The notes under the pieces were generated by a model, which made no database searches, had not been told where the DNA came from, and worked only from the letters and a program-made list of their open reading frames with translations. DNA of 64,000 nucleotides from positions 4,092,001-4,156,000 of the forward strand of contig NZ_CP113977.2 of NCBI RefSeq assembly GCF_026870175.2, in the 5' to 3' direction. This document shows positions 27,486 to 37,167 of the stretch, piece after piece; the first letter of the stretch is position 1, and every line of letters starts with the position of its first letter. The stretch comes from Flavobacterium aestivum (GTDB lineage: Bacteria; Bacteroidota; Bacteroidia; Flavobacteriales; Flavobacteriaceae). The position numbers and the translations under genes were made by a program.

Positions 27486-27519
27486 AAAAAGCACAAACTC
27501 TTAAGAATTTGTGCTTTTT
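27486..27519. terminator. Terminator between convergent genes
   Basis: AAAAAGCACAAA...TTTGTGCTTTTT, a 12-bp stem with T runs on both strands, closes both the hydrolase gene and the ftsY transcript. Confidence 0.85.
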
Positions 27520-27561
27520 GTTCTATTATCAGTTGATTCTTTTCACTAATAACTATAAAAC

Positions 27562-27735
27562 TTATTTCTTGATTCTTCGCATCAATCCCAAAAAGAAGAA
27601 AACTAAACCAATAATCAATAGTATATAATAAAAACTAATGTTGGTTTCTCTAATAAGATTAGCTAAGACAAAAGCCGCAATACTTACAAAATAAAAGTAT
27701 ATGGGACTTGCATTTTTTAGGGAAGAAAAATTCAT
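27562..27735 (-). CDS. Small two-segment membrane protein downstream of ftsY
   Basis: A 57-aa frame starts 6 bases after the ftsY stop: MNFSSLKNASPIYFYFVS, then two hydrophobic helices (about 11-27 and 34-51) separated by NLIRETNIS, and a basic end MRRIKK. The spacing, A-rich start region and terminator behind it support a real gene at the end of the rpmB-rpmG-ftsY transcript. Function unknown. Confidence 0.7.
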   Translation of the reverse strand: MNFSSLKNASPIYFYFVSIAAFVLANLIRETNISFYYILLIIGLVFFFLGLMRRIKK

Positions 27736-27741
27736 AAACTA

Positions 27742-28695
27742 TTATTTAAAAAAGCTATCTACAAACTCGTATTTATTAAAAACCTGTAAATCTTCAATTC
27801 CTTCACCAACACCAATATACTTAACAGGGATTTGAAATTGATCCGAAATACCAATAACGACACCACCTTTGGCAGTACCATCTAACTTAGTCACCGCTAG
27901 CGAAGTAACTTCTGTGGCAGCAGTAAATTGCTTGGCTTGTTCAAAAGCATTTTGTCCAGTAGAACCATCCAAAACCAGCATTACGTCATGTGGGGCATCT
28001 CCAACCACTTTTTGCATTACACGTTTTACTTTTGAAAGTTCGTTCATCAGGTTAATCTTATTATGCAAACGACCCGCAGTATCGATTATAACAACATCAG
28101 CATTTTGTGCTACCGCAGATTGCAAGGTATCAAAAGCTACCGAAGCTGGATCACTTCCCATTTCTTGTCTAACAATGGGTACATCAACCCTATCAGCCCA
28201 AATTTGCAATTGATCAATGGCAGCCGCACGAAAAGTATCTGCAGCTCCCAAAACTACTTTAAGACCTGCTTTTTTGAATTGATAAGCCAATTTTCCTATT
28301 GTAGTTGTTTTACCTACTCCATTCACCCCAACTACCATTAAAACGTATGGTTTCGTGTTTATTGGAATAACAAATTCCGTTGCTTCACCAGTATTGGTTT
28401 CTGATAATAAGCCCGCAATTTCTTCTCTTAATATTTGGTTCAACTCATCAATACCTAAGTATTTATCAGCCTCAACTCTTTTTTCTATTCGGGTAATTAT
28501 TTTTAGAGTCGTGTTTACTCCTACATCCGAAGAAACGAGGATTTCTTCTAAATTGTCTAAAACATCATCATCAACTTTTGACTTTCCAGCCACTGCTTTG
28601 GATAACTTGGAAAAAAAAGTAGTTTTAGTTTTCTCTAGACCTTTGTCTAATGATTCTTTTTTCTCTGAGGAGAATAATTTTTTAAAAAAGCTCAT
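27742..28695 (-). CDS. ftsY: Signal recognition particle receptor FtsY
   Basis: This 317-aa SRP GTPase has a short basic N-terminus, an N domain, and a G domain with P-loop GVNGVGKTTT, DTFRAAAIDQL, DTAGRLHNKINLM and TKLDGTAKGG. The long acidic A domain of E. coli FtsY is missing, as usual in Bacteroidota. It docks SRP-bound ribosomes to the translocon at the inner membrane. It follows the ribosomal protein genes, as typical in Flavobacteriia. Confidence 0.97.
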   Translation of the reverse strand: MSFFKKLFSSEKKESLDKGLEKTKTTFFSKLSKAVAGKSKVDDDVLDNLEEILVSSDVGVNTTLKIITRIEKRVEADKYLGIDELNQILREEIAGLLSETNTGEATEFVIPINTKPYVLMVVGVNGVGKTTTIGKLAYQFKKAGLKVVLGAADTFRAAAIDQLQIWADRVDVPIVRQEMGSDPASVAFDTLQSAVAQNADVVIIDTAGRLHNKINLMNELSKVKRVMQKVVGDAPHDVMLVLDGSTGQNAFEQAKQFTAATEVTSLAVTKLDGTAKGGVVIGISDQFQIPVKYIGVGEGIEDLQVFNKYEFVDSFFK

Positions 28696-28820
28696 TTAAA
28701 ATGAAGATTTACGATTTGGAATTCACATTTTCGAAAATTTCAGACAACAAATATTAAAAAAACTTAAAAATTTATCTCTAAAGGCAATGTTCTCTATTTC
28801 GAGTTGTAAATATAGAAAAT

Positions 28821-28852
28821 AAAAAAGCTACTTCCGAATGAAAGTAGCTTTT
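28821..28852 (-). terminator. Hairpin between DUF4295 and ftsY
   Basis: AAAAGCTACTT, seven-base loop, AAGTAGCTTTT with T-rich trailing bases on the minus strand; it lies 20 bases after the DUF4295 stop and may attenuate read-through into ftsY. Confidence 0.7.
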
Positions 28853-28872
28853 CTATAAAATTTGTAAGTCGA

Positions 28873-29025
28873 TTATTTCTTTTTCAAGAATTCGTCAACT
28901 GCTTCAGGAGCCATAATAGATTCAACGAATGTATATGCTCCGGTTACTGGAGATTTCACCATTTTGATGGCTTTTGATAATCTCTTAGAAGATGTTTGTA
29001 ACGATGCTACTGTTTTCTTTGCCAT
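28873..29025 (-). CDS. DUF4295 family protein
   Basis: A 50-aa basic protein (MAKKTVASLQTSSKRLSKAI..., ending EAVDEFLKKK) found after rpmB and rpmG throughout Bacteroidota. I recognised it by the sequence and position. It is suspected to be ribosome-associated, but its function is not established. It lies 75 bases downstream of rpmG. Confidence 0.88.
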   Translation of the reverse strand: MAKKTVASLQTSSKRLSKAIKMVKSPVTGAYTFVESIMAPEAVDEFLKKK

Positions 29026-29100
29026 GATTCAAATGTTATTTGAATTTTAATAAAATCTACAAATGTAACCATCTGAGATTTCAATAAAAATCTCTAATTA

Positions 29101-29283
29101 TTATTTAATTTCTTTGTGAACAGTAACTCTTTTCAAGATTGGATTAAATTTTTTAATCTCTAATCTATCTGGAGTATTTTTTTTGTTCTTTGTAGTTATG
29201 TATCTTGAAGTACCAGCAACACCTGAAGTTTTGTGCTCAGTACATTCTAAAATTACCTGGATTCTATTTCCTTTCTTTGCCAT
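29101..29283 (-). CDS. rpmG: 50S ribosomal protein L33
   Basis: A 60-aa protein with the L33 pattern ([35 protein letters not shown]). It keeps one Cys but not the four-cysteine zinc ribbon, so it is the zinc-free form. It is cotranscribed with rpmB (27 bases). Confidence 0.97.
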   Translation of the reverse strand: MAKKGNRIQVILECTEHKTSGVAGTSRYITTKNKKNTPDRLEIKKFNPILKRVTVHKEIK

Positions 29284-29310
29284 CTTGCTATTTTTTTATT
29301 TTGGAAAAGA

Positions 29311-29547
29311 TTATTTAATAAATCCTTCTGACTGCGCTTTTTTCAAAACTGCAGCGATTCCATTTTTATTAATTGTTTTTATCGTAGATGCTGCTACTCT
29401 AAGAGTAATCCATCTATCTTCTTCTGGAAGATAAAAACGCTTCTTAACTAAGTTTACAGAAAATTTTCTCTTAGTTTTGTTCATAGCGTGAGAAACGTTA
29501 TTTCCTACCATCGCTCTTTTACCTGTAAGGTCACAAACTCTTGACAT
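29311..29547 (-). CDS. rpmB: 50S ribosomal protein L28
   Basis: A 78-aa protein with the L28 pattern ([42 protein letters not shown]). It is the first of the ribosomal genes in this unit, 72 bases after cinA in the same direction. Confidence 0.97.
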   Translation of the reverse strand: MSRVCDLTGKRAMVGNNVSHAMNKTKRKFSVNLVKKRFYLPEEDRWITLRVAASTIKTINKNGIAAVLKKAQSEGFIK

Positions 29548-29619
29548 TATACTTATCTTTTATCGTTATCTAAAATCAGGGTGCAAAGAAAAGAAAAATA
29601 AACCTATAAAACAAAATAT

Positions 29620-30873
29620 TTAAAGCTCTTTTTTCAAAATTTCTTTCTGCAATATTTCAAGACTCTTAACTACAGCTCTATCTATCACTTTATCACGGGG
29701 TTGACCAAAATTAAATTCTTCAACAATCACTCCATTTGGTGTAGCCAATGCAATAAATACAGTACCAATTTCTGCATCCCCCTCCTCTTTAGTTGGACCT
29801 GCATTTCCTGTGGTAGCAATTGCATAATCGGTTTTCATTATCTTTTTCACGCTCAAAGCCATAGCGGATGCGACAGCAGCGCTAACTACCGCATGCTCCT
29901 CTATCAAACTTTCCGATAATCCCAAAACATCAATTTTTACTGAAGCGTCATACGAAACAACACTTCCTTTAAAATATTTTGAAGCTCCCGGAACTGCTGT
30001 CAATGTTTGTGCAATTTTACCACCGGTACAACTTTCTGCAGTAGCAAGAGTTTTATTTTGTTGAGTAAGCAATCTTCCCAGCACAACTTCAATCGTTTCA
30101 TCTTCCTCATAACCAACAATTATATCACTAATAATAGCATCCAAAGAGCACACATATCCCTCTATTGCTTTTTCTAGTTTCACCTTATCTGTTCCTCTTG
30201 CCGAAAGTCGCAAACGCAGTTTTCCCGGACTAGGCAAATAGGCCAATTTCAAAAATTCCGGCAAACTATCCTCCCACTCCTCGATGCGCTCCGCAACAAT
30301 ACTTTCTCCTTGCCCATAAGTAAGTATTGTCTTATGTATAATATAAGGTCTTTTATATTCTTTGATTACCTTTGGCACAACTTCATTTTCTATCAAATAT
30401 GCCATTTCATATGGCACTCCAGGTAGCGATACAAAAACCGTGTTTTCTTTCTTCATCCACATTCCAGGAGCCGTCCCCATCTTATTATGAAGCACTGTAC
30501 ATTTTGATGGAACTAGCGCCTGATCTTTATTGATCTGAGTTATTTTTCTTTTAAAAAAACCTTCTATCAATTCAGTAACATGAGCCAAAACTTCTTTATC
30601 AACAACTAATTCATCTTCAAAATAATCACAAAAAGTTTTCTTGGTAACATCATCTTTCGTTGGCCCCAATCCACCGGTAACAATAACTAAATCTACTGTA
30701 TTTTGAAGCTTAGAAAACGTATTTAATATATGCTCTTTGGAATCACTAATCGAAATAATCTCATTGATTTCAACACCTATTCTATCTAATGCTTTTGCTA
30801 TAAATGCAGAATTGGTATCTACTATTTGACCAATTAATATTTCATCTCCAATGGTAATTATAGTTGCTTTCAT
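29620..30873 (-). CDS. cinA: CinA: competence/damage-inducible protein, NMN deamidase
   Basis: This 417-aa protein joins an N-terminal MoeA/MogA-like (COG1058) domain ([41 protein letters not shown]) and a C-terminal CinA_C/PncC domain ([40 protein letters not shown]). The C-terminal domain deamidates nicotinamide mononucleotide to nicotinic acid mononucleotide; the N-terminal domain hydrolyses ADP-ribose in some bacteria. It is a pyridine-nucleotide salvage enzyme in the cytoplasm. Confidence 0.95.
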   Translation of the reverse strand: MKATIITIGDEILIGQIVDTNSAFIAKALDRIGVEINEIISISDSKEHILNTFSKLQNTVDLVIVTGGLGPTKDDVTKKTFCDYFEDELVVDKEVLAHVTELIEGFFKRKITQINKDQALVPSKCTVLHNKMGTAPGMWMKKENTVFVSLPGVPYEMAYLIENEVVPKVIKEYKRPYIIHKTILTYGQGESIVAERIEEWEDSLPEFLKLAYLPSPGKLRLRLSARGTDKVKLEKAIEGYVCSLDAIISDIIVGYEEDETIEVVLGRLLTQQNKTLATAESCTGGKIAQTLTAVPGASKYFKGSVVSYDASVKIDVLGLSESLIEEHAVVSAAVASAMALSVKKIMKTDYAIATTGNAGPTKEEGDAEIGTVFIALATPNGVIVEEFNFGQPRDKVIDRAVVKSLEILQKEILKKEL

Positions 30874-30964
30874 ATATTGGTTATTATTTTTTTATACAAA
30901 TCTAACTCCTCTAAACAAATTTACCCAACAAAAACATCAGTTAAATCCTAAATATTATTAAATA

Positions 30965-31013
30965 AAAATAAAAAAATCCAACAACTGTATGTTTTAATAC
31001 AGCTGTGGATTTA
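30965..31013 (-). terminator. Terminator of the FAH-Hpt unit
   Basis: On the minus strand AAATCCAC-AGCTGTAT...ATACAGTTGTTGGATTT is followed by seven T, 45 bases after the Hpt stop. Confidence 0.75.
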
Positions 31014-31055
31014 AGTTATATTTTTTGATTGCAAAGAAGATTAAAATGAAACTAA

Positions 31056-31400
31056 TTAAAGATCAAAATCTTTTTTCAACTCTTTAATAGCATCTTTTAC
31101 CTGAGTTTTAACACTCTTATACGTCTCAATAATCTCTTTCTTCTTGCCTTCCGATTTTGTCCAGGCTTCTATTTGTAAAATTTCTTCGAATGCCACATTT
31201 AAACCCATCAAATCTAATGTTGGCTTTAATTTATGTGCGAAAGCATACGTATGTTTGTGATCCTTGTTCTTAATCCCCTCTCCTATTTGTATCAAATCTT
31301 CAGGGACTTCAGTAACAAATAAATTTAAGATTTCACTCACGAAATCCGGATCATTATCTGAAAGTGCGTACACTTTTGCTAGGTTATATTTTAAAGCCAT
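31056..31400 (-). CDS. Histidine-containing phosphotransfer (Hpt) protein
   Basis: This 114-aa four-helix protein has the phospho-acceptor His56 in HTYAFAHKLKPTLDLMG, the standard Hpt signature. It passes phosphoryl groups between a hybrid kinase and a response regulator. No hybrid kinase is adjacent, so its partners are elsewhere. Its start codon overlaps the FAH-family stop in a TAATG arrangement, so translation is coupled. Confidence 0.88.
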   Translation of the reverse strand: MALKYNLAKVYALSDNDPDFVSEILNLFVTEVPEDLIQIGEGIKNKDHKHTYAFAHKLKPTLDLMGLNVAFEEILQIEAWTKSEGKKKEIIETYKSVKTQVKDAIKELKKDFDL

Positions 31401-32011
31401 TATTTCACTTGTATTCTAAATAGTTTTTGTCCTTCTAAAAATCCTTCTAAAACATCGTCTGGTTTTACTACCGCAACCCCTGCTGGCGTTCCCGTAAAAA
31501 TAATATCACCTATTTTTAAAGTAAAATATTGAGAAACATAGGATATAAGTTCATCTATATTCCACAACATACAATTAGAGTTACCTTTTTGTACCGTATT
31601 ATTATTATTCTTTAATTCAAATGTAATATTTTCCAATGAAACAAACTGACTTTTTGGCAAAAATTCTCCAATAACCGCAGAGCCATCAAATGCTTTTGCT
31701 TTCTCCCATGGCAGTCCTTTCGCTTTTAATTTTTCCTGAAGATCTCTAGCCGTAAAATCAATCCCTACACTAATCTCATCATAATATTTGTGAGCAAACT
31801 TAGGCTCTATATATTTCCCTACTTTGTTTATTTTAACTATAAGCTCAATTTCATGATGAATATCCTCAGAAAATTCAGGAATTACAAAAGGATGTTGCTT
31901 CAACAAAACTGCCGAATCTGGTTTCATAAAAACAACTGGTTCCGAAGGGCGTTCGTTTTTTAATTCTTCAATATGATTGGCATAATTTCTACCGATACAA
32001 ATTATTTTCAT
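31400..32011 (-). CDS. Fumarylacetoacetate hydrolase family protein
   Basis: This 203-aa protein is of the short (FAHD1-like) type: MKIICIGRNYANHIEELKN, PVVFMKPDSAVL, IHHEIELIVKI (metal-binding His/Glu), IFTGTPAGVAVV. These enzymes hydrolyse or decarboxylate 2-oxo acids such as oxaloacetate or acylpyruvates with Mg2+ or Mn2+. It is coupled to the Hpt gene by a one-base overlap; the pairing has no obvious functional reason. Confidence 0.9.
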   Translation of the reverse strand: MKIICIGRNYANHIEELKNERPSEPVVFMKPDSAVLLKQHPFVIPEFSEDIHHEIELIVKINKVGKYIEPKFAHKYYDEISVGIDFTARDLQEKLKAKGLPWEKAKAFDGSAVIGEFLPKSQFVSLENITFELKNNNNTVQKGNSNCMLWNIDELISYVSQYFTLKIGDIIFTGTPAGVAVVKPDDVLEGFLEGQKLFRIQVK

Positions 32012-32065
32012 TCTTTTTGAGTTTCTAAGGCTCTAAGATTCTATGTCACTAAGAATCTCAGAAAC

Positions 32066-32836
32066 TTACTTTGTATTTAGTTTTCTTAATTTAATCGCAG
32101 TCAACACTTTCTTGGTATACAGAGGAAAATCTGCGTTCTGAATCCAGCTAAAATACCCCGGTTCAGCCTCTAAAACTTTATCAACTTTTGCCCCTTTGTG
32201 TTTTCCGAAAGTAAAAATTTCCTCATCGTCTTTATCAAAAGCGATCATTCCTGCAAAATCAGCAATTTTTTTTCTGGTAGTAAACTCAGACAATGATTTT
32301 ACATCATTTTCCAATTCAGGATAACGATCCAATTGTGCTTTCAGGATTTCATAAGTAGCCATGGTATCTGCTTCTGCAGAATGAGCATTATCCAGTCCTT
32401 TACCACAATAAAATTTTAAAGCAGCACTTAGAGTACGTTCTTCCATTTTATGAAAGATAGTTTGTACATCTACAGAAACTCTTCCTTTCATATCAAAATC
32501 TACTCCTGCACGTAACAACTCTTCGGCAAGCAACGGAATATCAAAACGATCCGAATTAAATCCTGCCAAATCACTATCCTTAATCATATTGTAAACCTGA
32601 GAAGCCAATTCATTAAATGTAGGTTCATTAGCCACTTTCTCATTACTAATCCCATGAATCGCTGTTGATTGTGGTGGAATAGGGATCGTAGGATTAACCA
32701 ACCATGTTTTACTTTCTTTATTTCCGTTAGGGAAAACTTTAAAAATTGATATCTCTACAATTCTATCTTTTCCAATGTCAATTCCGGTTGTTTCAAGATC
32801 GAAAAAGCAAATTGGTCTATTCAGTTTAAGTTCCAT
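32066..32836 (-). CDS. DEDDh 3'-5' exonuclease (DnaQ-like)
   Basis: This 256-aa protein from the ATG at 32836 (a TTG seven codons earlier is less likely) has the ExoI motif CFFDLETTG, ExoII FNSDRFDIPLL and the DEDDh His in AHSAEADTMATYE. The C-terminal 60 residues (FGKHKGAKVDKVLEAEPGYF) form a small domain frequently found after bacterial exonuclease domains. It should trim 3' ends of DNA or RNA, either as a proofreading epsilon-like or a repair enzyme. Confidence 0.9.
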   Translation of the reverse strand: MELKLNRPICFFDLETTGIDIGKDRIVEISIFKVFPNGNKESKTWLVNPTIPIPPQSTAIHGISNEKVANEPTFNELASQVYNMIKDSDLAGFNSDRFDIPLLAEELLRAGVDFDMKGRVSVDVQTIFHKMEERTLSAALKFYCGKGLDNAHSAEADTMATYEILKAQLDRYPELENDVKSLSEFTTRKKIADFAGMIAFDKDDEEIFTFGKHKGAKVDKVLEAEPGYFSWIQNADFPLYTKKVLTAIKLRKLNTK

Positions 32837-32911
32837 TTTTTGTTTTTGAATTTGCACAAATATAAAAATTTGGGTTTGATTTCGTTTAATGTTTCATAAA
32901 ATAACGAAAAA

Positions 32912-32950
32912 ACAAAACCCGACAAATTATAAAATTTGTCGGGTTCTTTT
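32912..32950 (-). terminator. Terminator of the E2 gene
   Basis: ACCCGACAAAT...ATTTGTCGGGT with a T-rich tail on the minus strand, 15-50 bases after the E2 stop. Confidence 0.85.
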
Positions 32951-32964
32951 GTATTTATACAGAA

Positions 32965-34305
32965 TTAATAATCTCTATTTACATCAAAAGCTTCTAGGTA
33001 ATCTGCTACTCGTTTCACAAAACTTCCTCCTAATGCTCCATCTACCACACGGTGGTCATAACTGTGAGATAAGAACATTTTTTGACGAATTCCAATGAAG
33101 TCACCTTCTGGAGTTTCAATAACTGCTGGCACTTTTCTAATAGCACCAAGAGCTAATATCCCTACTTGTGGCTGATTGATAATTGGTGTTCCAAAAACAC
33201 TTCCAAATGTTCCCACATTGGTAACTGTATAAGTTCCTCCTTGAGTATCGTCTGGTTTTAATTTTCCTGCTTTTGCACGGTTTCCTAAATCATTTACCGC
33301 TTTTGCCATTCCTACCAAGTTTAATTGATCTGCACTTTTAATAACTGGAACAATTAAATTTCCGTTAGGTAAAGCTGCTGCCATTCCTAGGTTGATATTT
33401 TTCTTTTTAATGATAAAATCACCATCTACAGAAATATTCATTCCTGGGAAATCTTTCAATGCTTTTGCAACTGCTTCCATAAATATTGGAGTAAAAGTCA
33501 ATTTTTCGCCTTCTCTTTTTTCAAAAGCATTTTTTACTTTATCTCTCCATTTTACAATATTAGTTACATCTACTTCAATAAATGACTGTACGTGTGCCGA
33601 AGTTTGAACTGATGCTACCATATAACCAGAAATCAGCTTACGCATTCTGTCCATTTCGATAATTTCATCACCTCCATTTACAGAAACCGGAACTGCTGCT
33701 TGTGATTTACTAACCGTATTTTGAGCAACTACTGGAGCTTCAACAACTTTAACCGGCTCAACAACTGCTGCAGCTGCAACTGGCTGATTAGTAACAACTG
33801 GTTGATTCCCTCTATTTTTTACGTAATTTAATATATCTTCTTTAGTAACACGGCCGTCTTTTCCAGAACCTCTGATACCTTCTAACTCAGCCAAAGTAAC
33901 TCCTTCTTCTTTTGCTATGTTTTTCACTAATGGCGAAAAGAACTTATCGCTTTCAGAAAAATTTACTGGTACAGAAACTGATTCTTTAACCGACTCGATT
34001 GTTTTCTGAATTTCAGCAACAGCTGCTGGCGCAGCTTCTGCACTTGTCGTTTCAACATTTCCACCTTCGGTTTCAATAATAGCAATGGTCTGCCCTACTT
34101 GAACTAAATCATCTTTACCAAATAACTTTTCGATAAGTACACCCGAAACCTCAGACGGAACTTCAGAATCCACTTTATCGGTAGCAATTTCCAAAACTGC
34201 TTCATCGGCTTCAATTTTGTCGCCTACTTCTTTTAACCAATTTGTGATTGTTGCCTCTGCAACGCTTTCTCCCATTTTAGGAAGCTTTAATTCAAATCTT
34301 GCCAT
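32965..34305 (-). CDS. 2-oxo acid dehydrogenase E2 (dihydrolipoamide acyltransferase)
   Basis: This 446-aa protein has three domains: a lipoyl domain with Lys in EIATDKVDSEVPSE (about 43), a Pro/Ala-rich linker, a peripheral-subunit-binding domain (about 125-165, FFSPLVKNIAKEEGVTLAEL), a second linker, and a catalytic acyltransferase domain ending HSYDHRVVDGALGG (His and Asp of the active site). It moves the acyl group from lipoate to CoA. The sequence resembles branched-chain or pyruvate E2s of Bacteroidota; the E1/E3 genes are not adjacent, so the substrate is open. Confidence 0.93.
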   Translation of the reverse strand: MARFELKLPKMGESVAEATITNWLKEVGDKIEADEAVLEIATDKVDSEVPSEVSGVLIEKLFGKDDLVQVGQTIAIIETEGGNVETTSAEAAPAAVAEIQKTIESVKESVSVPVNFSESDKFFSPLVKNIAKEEGVTLAELEGIRGSGKDGRVTKEDILNYVKNRGNQPVVTNQPVAAAAVVEPVKVVEAPVVAQNTVSKSQAAVPVSVNGGDEIIEMDRMRKLISGYMVASVQTSAHVQSFIEVDVTNIVKWRDKVKNAFEKREGEKLTFTPIFMEAVAKALKDFPGMNISVDGDFIIKKKNINLGMAAALPNGNLIVPVIKSADQLNLVGMAKAVNDLGNRAKAGKLKPDDTQGGTYTVTNVGTFGSVFGTPIINQPQVGILALGAIRKVPAVIETPEGDFIGIRQKMFLSHSYDHRVVDGALGGSFVKRVADYLEAFDVNRDY

Positions 34306-34388
34306 ATTGTTAATCTAAAAGGTGATTTTGATTTTCAGTTTGCGAAATTACTAAATATTATCAATATAAATTACACTAAATATAATTT

Positions 34389-35552
34389 TTACTTCATTTT
34401 TACAACTTCTCCTCTATCATCAGAAGAATCGCTACCAATTATGAAATTTGTTTTTTTGGGTATAATTCTAAATATAATCCCTTTGTTTCTATAATTTTCA
34501 TGAATATTAATGCATTCTTTGAAAGAAACAAACTCATTATCCAAAATAATCTGTGTCCCTTTTCCTATTGAAATTAACGACAAATTTACCTCTTTTTCTG
34601 TTTTCCAATCGAGAAAATCGACCTTTTTTTGTACCACAAACGCTATTATTTTTGCTAATACTGCAGATGAGGATAACAACAAATAATTTTTAGGCATGCT
34701 TTTGATTTTTTCCCTACCCTGAATTCTTTTTATCAAAGAAAAGAATACAATTCCTATTTTCATAAATGCCGAAAAAAGAAAGGAAGCCTGAAAATGTTTT
34801 CTATAAAAATACTCCATAGCTTCTTGAAATCGTTTCATATAAGTACCGTCCTTAACTGTACTTTCTCCTTTATAATGTATTACTGTTGTTTCGTGAAAAT
34901 AATAATTTGATTTTCCTTTTTGCAATACCCTATACGACAAATCAATATCATCTGAATACATAAAACAATCTTCATCAAACCCTCCCACTTCATTATACAG
35001 TTCTCTTTCTAGAAACATAAAAGCACCAACCAAAATATCAACTTTACCTGTTTGATTTTCGGTTAAATGTTGGGCGTAATATTTATTTAAAAAAACAGAT
35101 CTTGAAAATATTTTATACAAACTGGTAATCTTTGTAAAGGCAACCCATGGTGTTGGAACTCCTCTTTTACTTTCGGGCAGAAAATTACCAGTGCCATCTA
35201 TGAGCTTTACTCCTATTATTCCTAAATTGGATTGTTTTTTGGCAAAAGCCAATACTTTTTCAAATGTATCTTCAGCTACAACGGTATCTGGGTTCAGAAT
35301 ACAGATATATTCACCTTTTGCCTGAGCTACTCCTATATTATTCCCTTTTGGAAAGCCTATATTTTGGTCATTTTGAATGAGTTTGATGTTTGGGAAACGA
35401 TTTCTCATCATTTCGCAACTATCATCAGAAGAATTATTGTCGATGACAATTATCTCGGAATCTATGTTTTTCAAAGCGCTTTCAACACTTAGCACACATA
35501 GCTCCAAAAAATAGCGAACATTATAATTGAGAATAATAACCGATAATTGCAT
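34389..35552 (-). CDS. Family 2 glycosyltransferase
   Basis: This 387-aa protein has a GT-A domain (about 1-260): LSVIILNYNVRYFLELC, VIDNNSSDDS, ILNPDTVVAEDTF (in place of DxD), GAFMFLERELYNEVGGFDEDCF and YSDDIDLSYRVLQKGK. This pattern is typical of rhamnosyl- or galactofuranosyl-type transferases. The last 120 residues have at least one hydrophobic stretch and are less conserved, so it may be membrane-associated. The substrate is unknown. It lies 83 bases from the E2 gene in the same direction. Confidence 0.9.
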   Translation of the reverse strand: MQLSVIILNYNVRYFLELCVLSVESALKNIDSEIIVIDNNSSDDSCEMMRNRFPNIKLIQNDQNIGFPKGNNIGVAQAKGEYICILNPDTVVAEDTFEKVLAFAKKQSNLGIIGVKLIDGTGNFLPESKRGVPTPWVAFTKITSLYKIFSRSVFLNKYYAQHLTENQTGKVDILVGAFMFLERELYNEVGGFDEDCFMYSDDIDLSYRVLQKGKSNYYFHETTVIHYKGESTVKDGTYMKRFQEAMEYFYRKHFQASFLFSAFMKIGIVFFSLIKRIQGREKIKSMPKNYLLLSSSAVLAKIIAFVVQKKVDFLDWKTEKEVNLSLISIGKGTQIILDNEFVSFKECINIHENYRNKGIIFRIIPKKTNFIIGSDSSDDRGEVVKMK

Positions 35553-35634
35553 TTTTCAAAGATATATTTTAAGTCTTAAAGTCGCAAAGTTTCCTAATAA
35601 CAAAGTCTACTCTTAATTATTAACGCTCTCGAAA

Positions 35635-36825
35635 TTAAAAATTTTCCGAAAGTCCGACTCTAAAAGTCCAATCATCCTTACTGATACCGAAATCTGCAAC
35701 CAGATTACAATCATTAACTTTATTCCATTTTATTCTAAGACCTGTTCCTATGGCCGGAGTCCAATTATCAAAACGATAGGTATCCAGATTAGAAACTGAA
35801 GAAATATTTCCGTAAAAAACCGCTCCGAGAAAACCGTTTCTTGTAATATCTGTACGATATTCCGTTTCTAAATACAATAAAGAATTACTTCGGTAGCGAT
35901 TGCGAGTGAATCCCCTGCCTGTTTTACCATAACGATCCCAACCTATACTTGGCAAATCCAAATAATGGGGCTTTCCGTCGAAAACTGCCCAATAAAATAT
36001 TCTAGATGCCAGTACTTTATGACGAGTATCACTAAAGGAAATATACTTCCGTGCATCTATATATATTGATTTCCAATCAGTATCACTACCAAAGGTTTTA
36101 GAATTGATACGATAATCGGCCTCAAAATAATAACCTTGTTTGGGATTTAAAATGTTTTTTCGGGAATCATACAAAGCCTGAAAAGCTATTCCGGAAGAAA
36201 GTTCATCCGAGTAATTTCCTTCCTGATATAAAGTAAAATCTGTTGGTTCTGATATTTTTGAATCTTCAGAAATATTCTGATAATTATCCAATTGAAAGCC
36301 CAGTCCTAAACGAAAATCTCCTATTATCTTTCGGCTTACAAATTGATAAAAACGAATTTGCTGATAATTTACTTCTGACTGTGGATCTTTTGAACTATTG
36401 CCGCCTAAACCATAGGTAAACTGCGGATAAATCATAAACCTATAATCGCCTATAAAATTATATTTATTGTCTTTTGTATAAATGTATGACTGTATCGGGA
36501 AAGAATATTGTCCTGTAAAACTAGTTGTTGGGGTAAAATAGACCTCGGACATTTTGGTTGTTTCATGGTTTTTGTCTAGAAAAAAAGTAGTTACGAATGA
36601 CACTACCAGTCCGCCTTCGGCGCTCTTCATATCTGGAGCAGGCATTAGAGAAAAGGCTATTTTTCTTGATTCTTTTGTTTTCAGACTGTCATTTTTCAAA
36701 AAAATACTTTTCAAAATCTGCTTTCCATCCAAATCATTGCTTCTAAAGTCTATTTTCTGAGAAAAAGAAATAAAAGAAGTAAGAACCACAAAAAACAGAA
36801 GCAAATTTTGTCTAATGAAACCCAT
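35635..36825 (-). CDS. BamA/TamA-family outer-membrane protein (surface antigen-like barrel)
   Basis: This 396-aa protein from the ATG at 36825 begins with a signal peptide (MGFIRQNLLLFFVVLTSFIS, then FSQ). It lacks POTRA domains but has the beta-barrel of the D15/BamA/TamA family: FQALYDSRKNILNPKQGYYF, DARKYISF, LPSIGWDRYGKTGRGFTRNR (the conserved RGF motif in loop 6) and a barrel end TFRVGLSENF. It probably forms an outer-membrane pore for protein or lipid movement. Its function is unknown. Confidence 0.85.
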   Translation of the reverse strand: MGFIRQNLLLFFVVLTSFISFSQKIDFRSNDLDGKQILKSIFLKNDSLKTKESRKIAFSLMPAPDMKSAEGGLVVSFVTTFFLDKNHETTKMSEVYFTPTTSFTGQYSFPIQSYIYTKDNKYNFIGDYRFMIYPQFTYGLGGNSSKDPQSEVNYQQIRFYQFVSRKIIGDFRLGLGFQLDNYQNISEDSKISEPTDFTLYQEGNYSDELSSGIAFQALYDSRKNILNPKQGYYFEADYRINSKTFGSDTDWKSIYIDARKYISFSDTRHKVLASRIFYWAVFDGKPHYLDLPSIGWDRYGKTGRGFTRNRYRSNSLLYLETEYRTDITRNGFLGAVFYGNISSVSNLDTYRFDNWTPAIGTGLRIKWNKVNDCNLVADFGISKDDWTFRVGLSENF

Positions 36826-37167
36826 ACATTTTATTAAATATTTAGGAAAAAATAACTCTTTGGTCTTCAAATATAAGGAAAAAAAGTAAAACAGATAAGT
36901 GACATAAGTCCATTTAAACTTAGCTTCTTGCACCTTTATTTAAGAATTAGTTTAATTCCCAAATACAAAAAAAATATAACCTCAATAGCCCCGATGAAAG
37001 GGAAAATCCTTTTTATTTTTCTTTTAAAAATAAAAAGATTGGAATGACAGCGGGAACGATACCCCGAAAAAAGCCTAATTATTCGCTCCTTAAACCTTTT
37101 ATTTATGAATTTAGGATTACAACCATTTGTTTGATATCTTGCTTTTGATTTCAATTTGAACACAACA

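Noticed and set aside
36112..36150. Insertion-sequence ends or integrase near the island
   Set aside because: No transposase or integrase frame and no flanking direct repeats were found; the inverted repeats at 38223 and 49961 resemble dispersed spacer repeats rather than IS ends.
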